A stretch of 9,162 bases of DNA from UBA987 sp047620825 (GCA_047620825.1 JBLHOC010000127.1:1-9162), one strand, 5' to 3'; shown: positions 1 to 5,852, counted from the first letter of the stretch. Numbers and translations are program-made. Notes: a model not told the origin generated them from the letters alone.

Positions 1-522
1 GCAATGATTTTTTTATAAAAGTCTATTTCCCCTTGCACTTATGCTACTTTTAAACCCTAAAGTTATCCACTTATTGTCCTGATTATCAATCATATAAATA
101 CTTTATCAGCAGACCCTAACTAATTTATGTTTTGACCACACGCCTTGGTCGTAGAAAAGCGAGTGCAGGTCAGACAGAAATGTGTTATGCCTGTCGTCTG
201 ACTGGGCCGACGATTGGGTAAATTGAGGATGCTTTAGAAATAGCGTGTTGAAGCATATCCGTCACTGGACAGAGGCTTCTATTTCGCTTTATCGTGAACT
301 ATGTCGAACGGCAAAAAAAGGAAAGACTGGGTTTGTACTGAAAAGCCCTAATTGAAGTATAAGACAAAGTTGAAGTCAAAAAAACATAATAGAAGTAAAA
401 CACATTTACGTCAACAACTACATTAAATAAAATTTTCATAACATTGGCGGAATGATTACCTAACACCATCTGTCAAAAGACAAATATTTAACACTCCCTC
501 ATTGACGAACGCCGACCTACAT
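1..522. other. Gene-free leader region upstream of the VTC operon
   Basis: I see no supportable gene here. Frames are broken by stops and the few short open stretches (for example 26 codons on the - strand near 8-90) lack a start context or recognisable protein. The first 160 nt are AT-rich and unremarkable. Positions 161-350 are a diverged copy of the repeat found after the operon (own entry). Positions 351-522 are A-rich and probably contain the operon promoter and leader, but I found no site matching TAnnTTTG well enough to call. Confidence 0.6.
161..350 (+). repeat. Diverged copy of an intergenic repeat element (inverted relative to the copy at 3918-4131)
   Basis: Read on the + strand, this stretch matches the - strand of 3918-4131 in the same order of blocks. 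GAGTG..GACAGAAATG (161-182) matches the reverse complement of 4112-4131. The 27 nt at 204-230 match the reverse complement of 4084-4110 at 22 of 27 positions. An AAAGCCCTAA block (342-351) corresponds to the hairpin arm near 3918-3931. The middle is poorly conserved but keeps a short inverted repeat, GAAATAG (237-243) with CTATTTC (279-285). It also has its own hairpin, GTCAGAC (169-175) with GTCTGAC (196-202), caused partly by about 20 nt not present in the other copy. The alignment was made by eye, so the borders are approximate. Confidence 0.6.
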
Positions 523-1233
523 ATGTTTTCACCCATATCTTTGACTGAAATGGATGAAGTAAAGCTGATGAAGCGTATGGACACAAAATTCATCGTCAAT
601 ACAGATAAAATCCTAGTTTTATTAAACCACATAAAATCTGACTATAAAATATTGGAAATTAACGGTAATCGGTTGATGACTTATGATTCTCTTTATTACG
701 ATACCGATGGGTTGAATTTCTATTTAGACCATCACAATAAGATTGCAAATCGAATAAAAATTAGAAAGCGAAATTACGTTGAGTCAAACATCTCATTTTT
801 AGAGATTAAGCAAAAAAACAACAAAGGCGTCACTATAAAAACAAGAATACCACTACAATCGTTTTCAAAGGAGATGTCGCAGGAAGGCCATTCTTTTATA
901 AAAGAAATTACCAATAAAGACCTTACACTTCATCATTCAATTTCTAACCGCTTTTACAGACTGACGTTAGTGAGTATTGAAAACGAAGAAAGAGTGACTA
1001 TAGACTTCAACTTGTCATACGACAACCAACTATACAATAAGAAACTTGCGATTATTGAACTCAAGCAAGAGAAACTAAACCGAAATTCTAAGTTATTTCA
1101 AGCACTTAAATCAATTGGCATAAACCCATTTTCTATCAGCAAGTATTGTATTGGAATGGCAACCACTTACCCTGATTTAAAACAGAATTTCTTTAAACAC
1201 AAGATGCTAACAATCACTAAAAAAACAGCTTAA
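523..1233 (+). CDS. VTC-domain (polyphosphate polymerase fold) protein
   Basis: This is a 236-residue cytoplasmic protein of the VTC family. These are triphosphate-tunnel enzymes related to the catalytic domain of yeast Vtc4, which makes polyphosphate from ATP. Visible family motifs are RMDTKF (18-23), YYDT (58-61), the basic strand RIKIRKRNY (77-85), LEIKQK (93-98), ERVTIDF (156-162), IIELKQ (177-182) and SKYCIGM (206-212). By family knowledge, the alternating basic residues line the tunnel, the Glu of the ELK strand binds metal, and the SKY lysine contacts phosphate. No SPX or membrane segment is present, so it is a stand-alone catalytic domain. I chose ATG 523 because the extension upstream would need TTG 502 and adds nothing family-like. 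Its stop overlaps the start of the DUF4956 gene by 1 nt (TAATG), suggesting coupled translation. Polymerase activity is inferred; some relatives may use other triphosphates. Confidence 0.88.
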   Translation: MFSPISLTEMDEVKLMKRMDTKFIVNTDKILVLLNHIKSDYKILEINGNRLMTYDSLYYDTDGLNFYLDHHNKIANRIKIRKRNYVESNISFLEIKQKNNKGVTIKTRIPLQSFSKEMSQEGHSFIKEITNKDLTLHHSISNRFYRLTLVSIENEERVTIDFNLSYDNQLYNKKLAIIELKQEKLNRNSKLFQALKSIGINPFSISKYCIGMATTYPDLKQNFFKHKMLTITKKTA

Positions 1234-1835
1234 TGGAAGAAATATTGAACATCCCCTTATTCGACAACGACTTTTACAAAATGACGTTTCGATTTATATT
1301 GAACATCAGTTTCTTAACCCTGATTATTAAATGGCTGTACTATTCTACTGCCCAACGAAAAGACTATTTGTTCACCTATTACATGATTGGGATCATCGTA
1401 TTCTTTTTATGTTTTACCTTAAAAAAATATGAATTAGACATTGGAATGGCGCTGGGGCTGTTTGCCATTTTTGGCATTATCAGATATCGAACGGATGCCA
1501 TAGCCATTAAAGAAATGACCTATCTCTTTGTCGTTATAGGGGTGTCGGTAATGAACTCATTGGCGAACCAAAAAATGAGTTTTGCAGAAATCATTACAGC
1601 CAACATTCTAATCGTAGGTGCTTTGTACATCATGGAAAAGAAATGGCTGACGAAAATTAAGATCACGAAAAAGGTTCAATATGAAAAGATTGAAAACATT
1701 AAACCTGAACGACACGATGTCTTAAAAGCAGACCTCGAAGCTCGTTTAGGCATATCCATAGAAACTATAACCGTTGGCGACGTTGACTTTTTAAAAGACT
1801 CAGCCACTTTAATCATCACCTACATCAATGCATAA
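1233..1835 (+). CDS. DUF4956 multi-pass inner-membrane protein
   Basis: This is a 200-residue integral membrane protein. Hydrophobic segments lie at about 17-37, 46-63, 71-84, 95-110 and 116-134. A soluble tail of about 65 residues (136-200) follows and ends in a beta-strand-like ATLIITY. The stretch GLFAIFGIIRYRTDAIAIKE (75-94) followed by MTYLF is the recognisable signature of DUF4956, with its conserved arginines (R84, R86) at a membrane edge. The biochemical function of the family is not known. It is habitually encoded next to VTC-domain proteins, and here it sits between VTC (1 nt overlap) and DUF2490 (8 nt overlap). A plausible but unproven role is the membrane partner of the VTC enzyme, for example an anchor or a channel for its product. 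Start ATG 1233 is set by the overlap, and the length is usual for the family. Confidence 0.88.
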   Translation: MEEILNIPLFDNDFYKMTFRFILNISFLTLIIKWLYYSTAQRKDYLFTYYMIGIIVFFLCFTLKKYELDIGMALGLFAIFGIIRYRTDAIAIKEMTYLFVVIGVSVMNSLANQKMSFAEIITANILIVGALYIMEKKWLTKIKITKKVQYEKIENIKPERHDVLKADLEARLGISIETITVGDVDFLKDSATLIITYINA

Positions 1836-2553
1836 CCATTTGAAAGCACTCATCATACTTGGTCTGGTTGTATTATGCTGCACACCGGTATCTATTGCCC
1901 AATCTGGCACCTATGTCACAGTTAGAGATTTAGAGGCTTGGTCGTCCCTGCAATTGAAATATAAAATTGACAAAAAATGGAGTGTTAGTTTAGAAGAACA
2001 ACTCCGCTTAAGAGATGACGCGAGCAATGTAGACATCTACTTCTCAGAGCTTGGACTGAACTACAAAATGTCCAAAAAGTTTGCCTTAGGTTTTGGAGCC
2101 CGTTTCATTCGTGACAATGACGACGTTGGAAAAATACAAGGCTACGAGAATCACTTTAGATGGAATACGGATGCCATGTACAAACATAAATTGGATGCGT
2201 TTAACTTCAAGTACCGCCTACGTTACCAATCGAAAAACGAATTGGGCATTACTAAAGCAGCCGGGGATTTACCCACAAACACCGTCCGTTTTAAGTTTGG
2301 TACAGATTATAATTTCAAGAGTTGGAAATTTGACCCTGAATTTTCAACAGAAATATTCAACAAACTTCAGCCTAATGAAGGATTCGACAAAATTCGTTTC
2401 ACTTTAGGAACCACATATAAAACAAAAAAAATCGGAGACTTTGGCGCTTATTTCCGAATGGAAAATGAACTGACAGGCACCAACCCTAAAACGACAAACA
2501 TCATAGGTTTCAAATACAAATACACACTTAAAAGAAAGAAGAATGAAGCATAA
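1828..2553 (+). CDS. DUF2490 family outer-membrane beta-barrel protein
   Basis: This is a 241-residue exported protein. Residues 1-25 form a signal peptide (basic start, hydrophobic core ALIILGLVVLCC, likely cleavage around SIAQ). The mature part begins with AWSSLQLKYKIDKKWSVSLE (37-56) and continues as alternating strands with charged turns (YKMSKKFALGFGARF, FNFKYRLRYQSK, GTTYKTKK), as expected of a small outer-membrane barrel. The pattern of an early W followed by Y-K-(I/L)-x-K-K-W and E-x-x-R-L-R fits DUF2490. The function of the family is unknown. It overlaps the DUF4956 gene by 8 nt and the CotH gene by 11 nt, so it is an integral part of the operon. It may form the outer-membrane end of the system. 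The last strand is followed by a basic tail, KRKKNEA, which is a little unusual because many barrels end in an aromatic residue. Confidence 0.8.
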   Translation: MHNHLKALIILGLVVLCCTPVSIAQSGTYVTVRDLEAWSSLQLKYKIDKKWSVSLEEQLRLRDDASNVDIYFSELGLNYKMSKKFALGFGARFIRDNDDVGKIQGYENHFRWNTDAMYKHKLDAFNFKYRLRYQSKNELGITKAAGDLPTNTVRFKFGTDYNFKSWKFDPEFSTEIFNKLQPNEGFDKIRFTLGTTYKTKKIGDFGAYFRMENELTGTNPKTTNIIGFKYKYTLKRKKNEA

Positions 2554-3880
2554 ATCGATTGTTACAATTGCCCTACTGATAGGCACCGTCGTGTTTTCTT
2601 CATGTAAAAAAGAAATCTTCATTGCACACGAAATATCAAATGGAAACAGTGCAAGTCATAGCAATGGCTTCCCTGCGGACTACGACATAGTATTTGACAA
2701 TTCTAAGGTGCATCGAATTGACATCGTCTTATCTGCCGACGAATGGTCAGATATGCAGGCAGATCTTGCAACCAAGACGCAAGGAGGCGGTGGACCAGGT
2801 GGTACCTTCTCCAGTGAAAACCCAACCTACTTCCCATGCGACTTGCATTTCAATGATTTGGAATGGAAAAATGTTGGCATTCGATATAAAGGAAACTCGT
2901 CCTTACGCGCCAGAAGCGGGAAACTCCCACTACGGTTAGATTTTGACAAGTTTGAAGATGACTATCCTGAAATCACAGATCAACGTTTCTATGGATTTAA
3001 AGAGCTTTCAATGAGCAGCAACTACAACGATGCGGCTTTAATGAGGGAAAAATCAGCTGATGATTTATTTCGTGATTTTGGTGTCCCTGCAGTCCATACG
3101 GCGTTTTATGAAATCTATATCGACAATGGCAGTGGTATCGGAGCCGAATATTTCGGCGTGTACACCATGACAGAAATCGTGTTTGACACCTACTTGAAAG
3201 ATGCGTTTGGCAGCAAATCTGGAAATTGCTACAAACCTGAAGACGACGGCGCGCAGTTTAATCAGTCGGGGTTTAACCTGGAAGATTTTGATTTAAAAAC
3301 AAACGAAGACATAGCAGATAAAAGTGATATCCAACAGATGTTTGATTACTTACACGCTACAACACGCACAACGGATGTAGCCAAATGGAAAAGTGATTTA
3401 GAATCCGTTTTTCACGTGGATGGTTTCTTGAAATATCTTGCCGTGAACAACACCATTCAAAATTGGGACACATACGGTGTAATGCCACATAATTACTACC
3501 TGTATAACGACCCAGCGGATAATCTAATTAAATGGATTGTTTGGGACAATAACGAAGCTTTTGAAGAAGGCAAGATGGGAGGCGCAATCTCTTTTGGCAT
3601 GTCAGAAGTTGGAACAGATTGGCCATTGATCAATTACTTGATTGCAGATCCAGGCTACTTGGCAACATACAAGGCATACATTAAGTCTTTTGTTGAAACA
3701 TCGTTTGAAACCAATCGAATGAGCACCATTTATAGTGACCAAGAATCATTGTTAAGTACGTCTGCCAATGCAGAACGTTCTGGTTACTCTTATGTAAACG
3801 GACAGTTTAGCTCAGCGGTGAGTACACTGAAATCACACAATGTGAGTCGAGTTGCGGCGGCACAAGCGTTTGTTCAATAA
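2543..3880 (+). CDS. CotH kinase family lipoprotein
   Basis: This is a 445-residue exported protein with a lipoprotein signal: hydrophobic residues 6-18, lipobox FSSC, acylated Cys at 21, then KKE. The CotH domain begins near 46. Motifs are IVFDNSKVHRIDIVLSADEW (49-68), GIRYKGNSS (112-120), KLPLRLDFDKF (127-137), ELSMSSNYND (154-163), EYFGVYTMTE (202-211), HNYYLYNDP (316-324) and WDNNEAF (334-340). The family takes its name from the Bacillus spore-coat kinase CotH, an atypical protein kinase. In this family the RYKGNSS/KLP region and the downstream Asp/Asn residues form the nucleotide and metal site. A glycine-rich loop (GGGGPGG, 81-87) precedes the first core block. The ATG overlaps the DUF2490 stop by 11 nt and follows a purine-rich AAAGAAAGAAGA. 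It is the last gene of the operon. Placing the kinase outside the inner membrane raises the question of its phosphate donor. Substrate is unknown. Confidence 0.88.
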   Translation: MKHKSIVTIALLIGTVVFSSCKKEIFIAHEISNGNSASHSNGFPADYDIVFDNSKVHRIDIVLSADEWSDMQADLATKTQGGGGPGGTFSSENPTYFPCDLHFNDLEWKNVGIRYKGNSSLRARSGKLPLRLDFDKFEDDYPEITDQRFYGFKELSMSSNYNDAALMREKSADDLFRDFGVPAVHTAFYEIYIDNGSGIGAEYFGVYTMTEIVFDTYLKDAFGSKSGNCYKPEDDGAQFNQSGFNLEDFDLKTNEDIADKSDIQQMFDYLHATTRTTDVAKWKSDLESVFHVDGFLKYLAVNNTIQNWDTYGVMPHNYYLYNDPADNLIKWIVWDNNEAFEEGKMGGAISFGMSEVGTDWPLINYLIADPGYLATYKAYIKSFVETSFETNRMSTIYSDQESLLSTSANAERSGYSYVNGQFSSAVSTLKSHNVSRVAAAQAFVQ

Positions 3881-3918
3881 TATTTTTTTACTAATCTCTT
3901 AATCCACTCTGGTGCTAT

Positions 3919-3936
3919 AAGGGCTTAGCAGCCCTT
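3919..3936 (+). terminator. GC-rich hairpin after the CotH gene, possible terminator
   Basis: AAGGGCT (3919-3925) and AGCCCTT (3930-3936) form a 7-bp stem with a 4-nt TAGC loop, 38 nt past the CotH stop. It would be the natural place for the four-gene transcript to end. No T-tract follows (TAACCCGCC), so it is not a classical intrinsic terminator. A T-run does occur earlier (3884-3890) without a stem. It also lies within the repeat element, so its presence may be due to the repeat alone. Confidence 0.3.
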
Positions 3937-3947
3937 TAACCCGCCCC

Positions 3948-3966
3948 ACTTTTTGGCACAAAAAGT
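3948..3966. repeat. Perfect 8-bp inverted repeat with 3-nt loop
   Basis: ACTTTTTG (3948-3955) and CAAAAAGT (3959-3966) are perfectly complementary around GCA. It forms part of the repeat element. The stem is A/T-dominated, so it is weak as RNA, but the symmetry would also suit a DNA-binding site. Confidence 0.6.
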
Positions 3967-4111
3967 AGGCAAAAACGCTTGACAGAAATATGCTCCTGGC
4001 GCTCTCTTTCGGATTCCAAGAAAAGCTAATAAAAGGCCCTCCTACAATCGGGAATGCAAGCACTTTTATTGATTTTCTACGGAATCCTCAATTCACCCCT
4101 CCGCCGGCCCG

Positions 4112-4258
4112 CATTTCTGTCAGGCCCACTCACGGCTTCACATTGTCGATTAATCCTACAGGTTGAGTAAAAACTAAAAATTTAACATTAAAAATTGCTC
4201 CCATCATTTCTGTGTGGCCTCGCGCCCCTTCGCATTGTCGATTAATCATGCTGGTTTG
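4112..4258 (+). repeat. Imperfect tandem direct repeat (two units about 92 nt apart)
   Basis: Unit 1 (4112-4167) and unit 2 (4205-4258) share CATTTCTGT, a GGCC(C/T) block, CTTC(A/G), the exact 15-mer CATTGTCGATTAATC (4141-4155 and 4233-4247), and GGTT(T)GA(G/T)TAAAA. They are separated by a 37-nt AT-rich spacer. Unit 1 is continuous with the right end of the palindromic element, so unit 2 looks like a partial duplication of that end or the remnant of a second copy. In unit 2, TTAATC (4242-4247) and GATTAA (4258-4263) make a small hairpin. The last bases of unit 2 supply the TTTG of the next gene's promoter. Confidence 0.7.
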
Positions 4259-4284
4259 ATTAAAAATGTGTCAAAGTATTTTTG
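4255..4284 (+). promoter_or_regulatory. Bacteroidota-type promoter of the orphan lipoprotein gene
   Basis: TTTG (4255-4258) is followed after 18 nt by TATTTTTG (4277-4284), a full match to the TAnnTTTG -7 box of Bacteroidota primary sigma factors at a permitted spacing. Transcription would begin near 4291, just upstream of ATG 4302. The leader would therefore be only about 11 nt, and the earlier in-frame ATG at 4266 would lie upstream of the transcript. This is the best promoter match in the window. Confidence 0.6.
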
Positions 4285-4301
4285 ACTATGTTGCAAGCTT
4301 C

Positions 4302-4868
4302 ATGAATAATCAAACTGAGAAAACCATTGCCTTAATGTCGCTTTGTACAGCATTAATTCTCTTTTTATCATGTAATAAATCAAAACATAAACATTCGGAG
4401 CCCCCGGTTGTACCTGCTTTTCAAACGAAGATTATCAAAGGAGTTAATAACGACAGTACACTTGTCTTAGATGTGAATGTAATTAAATCATACATTTTAC
4501 AGGAAAAAAAGATGAAGCAAGTAAAATGTGTTTTACATAATAACGCACCAAATACGGTTTACTACGTGAACCAAACATGTAATGCTTTGGAATACTACTT
4601 AATATTTGAGCCCAATTCAGAAGTCTGGCCTTACATGGTTTGTAACGCTAGTTTTCCAATAATTAGCAGTATCGCACCATATGATTCCATTGTCTTTATG
4701 ACTCAAATACAAACTCCGGGTAACACAAAAATTGGTTTGGATTTCAGACAAACCAATGTCTTTATTCCCTTCGACAGACTTCAGAAACAACCAGAATTAA
4801 TTGAAGACATATTCCGTTCGAAAACAAACACATCTAACATTATATGGAGTAGTGGAATTCTGAAATAA
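4302..4868 (+). CDS. Hypothetical lipoprotein
   Basis: This is a 188-residue protein of unknown function. I do not recognise a family. The N-terminus is a lipoprotein signal: MNNQTEK, a hydrophobic core TIALMSLCTALILFL, then lipobox LFLSC with the acylated Cys at 24, followed by a polar Lys/His-rich linker. The mature part reads as a beta-rich domain (strands around VKCVLHN, TVYYVNQ, EYYLIFEP, DSIVFMTQI, KIGLDFRQT). Two mature cysteines, in NQTCNAL and YMVCNAS, could form a disulphide in the envelope. The pattern loosely resembles an immunoglobulin-like fold, but that is a guess. ATG 4302 is preferred over in-frame ATG 4266, which would put 12 residues before the signal peptide and lies inside the predicted promoter. 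It is preceded by repeats and followed by the convergent thyA, so it appears to be a single-gene transcript. Confidence 0.75.
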   Translation: MNNQTEKTIALMSLCTALILFLSCNKSKHKHSEPPVVPAFQTKIIKGVNNDSTLVLDVNVIKSYILQEKKMKQVKCVLHNNAPNTVYYVNQTCNALEYYLIFEPNSEVWPYMVCNASFPIISSIAPYDSIVFMTQIQTPGNTKIGLDFRQTNVFIPFDRLQKQPELIEDIFRSKTNTSNIIWSSGILK

Positions 4869-4910
4869 CAATTGAGACATAAAACTAAAGCGCAAACGCG
4901 CAAATACACC

Positions 4911-4945
4911 AAAAGCGATAGCGTCGTAAAAGCGTAGCGCCCCAA
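4911..4945 (-). repeat. Short GC-rich repeat tract just past the thyA stop
   Basis: On the + strand AAAAGCGATAGCG (4911-4923) is followed by AAAAGCGTAGCG (4928-4939), a direct repeat with period about 17 nt. Read in the thyA direction, the tract contains TTGGGGCGCTACGCTTTTA (the - strand of 4927-4945), starting 5 nt past the stop codon. It resembles a tract after the E2 gene. No stable terminator hairpin is evident. Confidence 0.45.
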
Positions 4946-4949
4946 CAAC

Positions 4950-5744
4950 CTAAACAGCGACAGCGCCTTTGATCAAAGGATGTGGGTCATATCCGATTAG
5001 GTCAAAATCATTGAAATCAAAAGCAAATAAGTCTTTAATTTCCGAGTTCATTTTCATTGTTGGATACGGTCGAGCTTCACGACTTAACTGCAATTCAACC
5101 TGCTCAAAATGGTTCGTATAAATATGTGCATCTCCAAACGTGTGCACATATTCACCTAATTCTAACCCAGTGACCTGAGCAAGCATCATGGTAAGTAATG
5201 CATACGAACCAATGTTGAATGGTACGCCCAAAAACAAATCAGCGCTGCGTTGGTATAGCTGACAACTCAATTTGCCATCCGCCACGTAAAACTGAAACAT
5301 ACAGTGACAAGGGCTAAGCGCCATTTTTGAAAGATCTCCTACATTCCAAGCATTGACAATAATCCTTCTGCTATCTGGATTGTTTTGAATCAAATCTAAC
5401 ACCTGTTTTATTTGATCAACAACCTGACCTTCAGTCGTTTCCCAACTTCTCCATTGCTTACCGTAAACAGGACCTAAGTCTCCATTTTCATCAGCCCATT
5501 CATTCCAGATTCGAACACCATTATCGGTTAGGTATTTGATATTGGTGTCCCCTTTTAAAAACCACAACAATTCGTATATGATGGATTTCAAATGGACCTT
5601 TTTGGTGGTAATCATTGGAAAACCTTCTTGTAAATCAAAGCGTAATTGTCCCCCAAACACGCTCCGAGTTCCAGTTCCCGTTCGGTCACTTTTATCCGTT
5701 CCATTTTCAAAAACATGTCTTAGAAAATCTTCGTATTGCGTCAT
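4950..5744 (-). CDS. thyA: Thymidylate synthase
   Basis: It converts dUMP to dTMP in the cytoplasm using 5,10-methylenetetrahydrofolate, and is the source of dTMP for DNA synthesis. The protein has 264 residues, the same length as the E. coli enzyme, with the key residues at the same numbers. These are Arg21 (phosphate binding), Glu58, Trp80, Arg126-Arg127, the nucleophile Cys146 in SPCHC, Arg166 and Asp169 in QRSADLF, Asn177 in GVPFNIGSY, and His207/Tyr209 in DAHIYTNH. The C-terminus, GAVAV, is slightly changed from the usual PVAI type but keeps the aliphatic end that closes on the ligand. ATG 5744 gives the canonical N-terminus. A DHFR gene, often found next to thyA, is not in this window. 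Its convergent neighbour is the orphan lipoprotein; the E2 gene is divergent and 127 nt away. Confidence 0.97.
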   Translation of the reverse strand: MTQYEDFLRHVFENGTDKSDRTGTGTRSVFGGQLRFDLQEGFPMITTKKVHLKSIIYELLWFLKGDTNIKYLTDNGVRIWNEWADENGDLGPVYGKQWRSWETTEGQVVDQIKQVLDLIQNNPDSRRIIVNAWNVGDLSKMALSPCHCMFQFYVADGKLSCQLYQRSADLFLGVPFNIGSYALLTMMLAQVTGLELGEYVHTFGDAHIYTNHFEQVELQLSREARPYPTMKMNSEIKDLFAFDFNDFDLIGYDPHPLIKGAVAV

Positions 5745-5790
5745 ACTCGTAATTGTTGTAACGCCAGAATTCTCAAGCGTTTTGATTGTT

Positions 5791-5823
5791 CAAAATAAGC
5801 GAAGTTAAACGGCTTGTTTTCAA
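5791..5823 (-). promoter_or_regulatory. Possible thyA promoter
   Basis: On the - strand TTG (5823-5821) is followed after 22 nt by TTATTTTG (5798-5791), one mismatch from TAnnTTTG. Transcription would begin near 5784, giving a leader of about 40 nt. The match is imperfect and AT-rich DNA yields such sites by chance. Confidence 0.35.
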
Positions 5824-5844
5824 CAATATTTAAACCTTATATAT

Positions 5845-5852
5845 TAGTTTTG
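5845..5852 (+). promoter_or_regulatory. -7 box of the E2 gene promoter
   Basis: TAGTTTTG matches TAnnTTTG completely and ends 19 nt before ATG 5872, so transcription would begin near 5859 with a very short leader. I found no good TTTG/TTG at 17-23 nt upstream (the nearest TTG, 5814-5816, is 28 nt away). The call therefore rests on the -7 box alone. A purine-rich AAAAGAAG (5861-5868) just before the ATG may serve as ribosome binding site. Confidence 0.45.

Larger units (their letters stand above)
3918..4131 (-). repeat. Intergenic repeat element with nested hairpins
   Basis: This element is defined by nested inverted repeats. Outer arms are TGACAGAAAT (3980-3989) and ATTTCTGTCA (4113-4122). 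Inner arms are GGATTCC (4011-4017) and GGAATCC (4081-4087). The innermost arms are 4020-4035 (GAAAAGCTAATAAAAG) and 4063-4077 (CTTTTATTGATTTTC), imperfectly complementary around a loop of about 27 nt. To the left lie two small hairpins (3919-3936 and 3948-3966). A diverged copy in opposite orientation occurs at 161-350, which shows that this is a repeat family and not a one-off structure. There is no coding capacity. It may be a non-autonomous mobile element or a REP-like bacterial repeat; I cannot identify the family or see target-site duplications. Confidence 0.7.
3881..4301. other. Gene-free stretch dominated by repeats, ending in a promoter
   Basis: No open frame here looks coding. The stretch holds, in order, a small GC-rich hairpin (3919-3936), an 8-bp-stem hairpin (3948-3966), a long interrupted palindrome (3980-4122), a direct repeat of the element's outer end (4112-4167 and 4205-4258), and the promoter of the lipoprotein gene (4255-4284). 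It is locally richer in G and C than the flanking genes between about 3920 and 4135. Confidence 0.7.

Noticed and set aside
8..90. Short - strand open frame of 26 codons near the window start
   Set aside because: Too short, with no recognisable product and no supporting start signal; it is probably chance in AT-rich DNA.
127..135. TATGTTTTG as a promoter -7 box
   Set aside because: One base too long for TAnnTTTG, no paired TTG at the right distance, and about 390 nt from the first gene.
502..522. TTG start that would extend the VTC protein by seven residues
   Set aside because: ATG 523 follows immediately and begins at MFSPISL, where the family similarity starts. TTG starts are rare in this phylum.
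2404..2622. Antisense open frame across the DUF2490/CotH junction
   Set aside because: It overlaps two confident genes and its translation has no family-like features.
3884..3890. T-run after the CotH stop as part of an intrinsic terminator
   Set aside because: No stem precedes it. The nearest hairpin (3919-3936) is downstream and is not followed by T residues.
4112..4258. Direct repeats considered as a CRISPR array
   Set aside because: There are only two imperfect units with large internal differences, no regular spacers, and no cas genes.
4266..4301. Upstream in-frame ATG for the orphan lipoprotein
   Set aside because: It lies within the predicted promoter and would put 12 non-signal residues before the lipoprotein signal.
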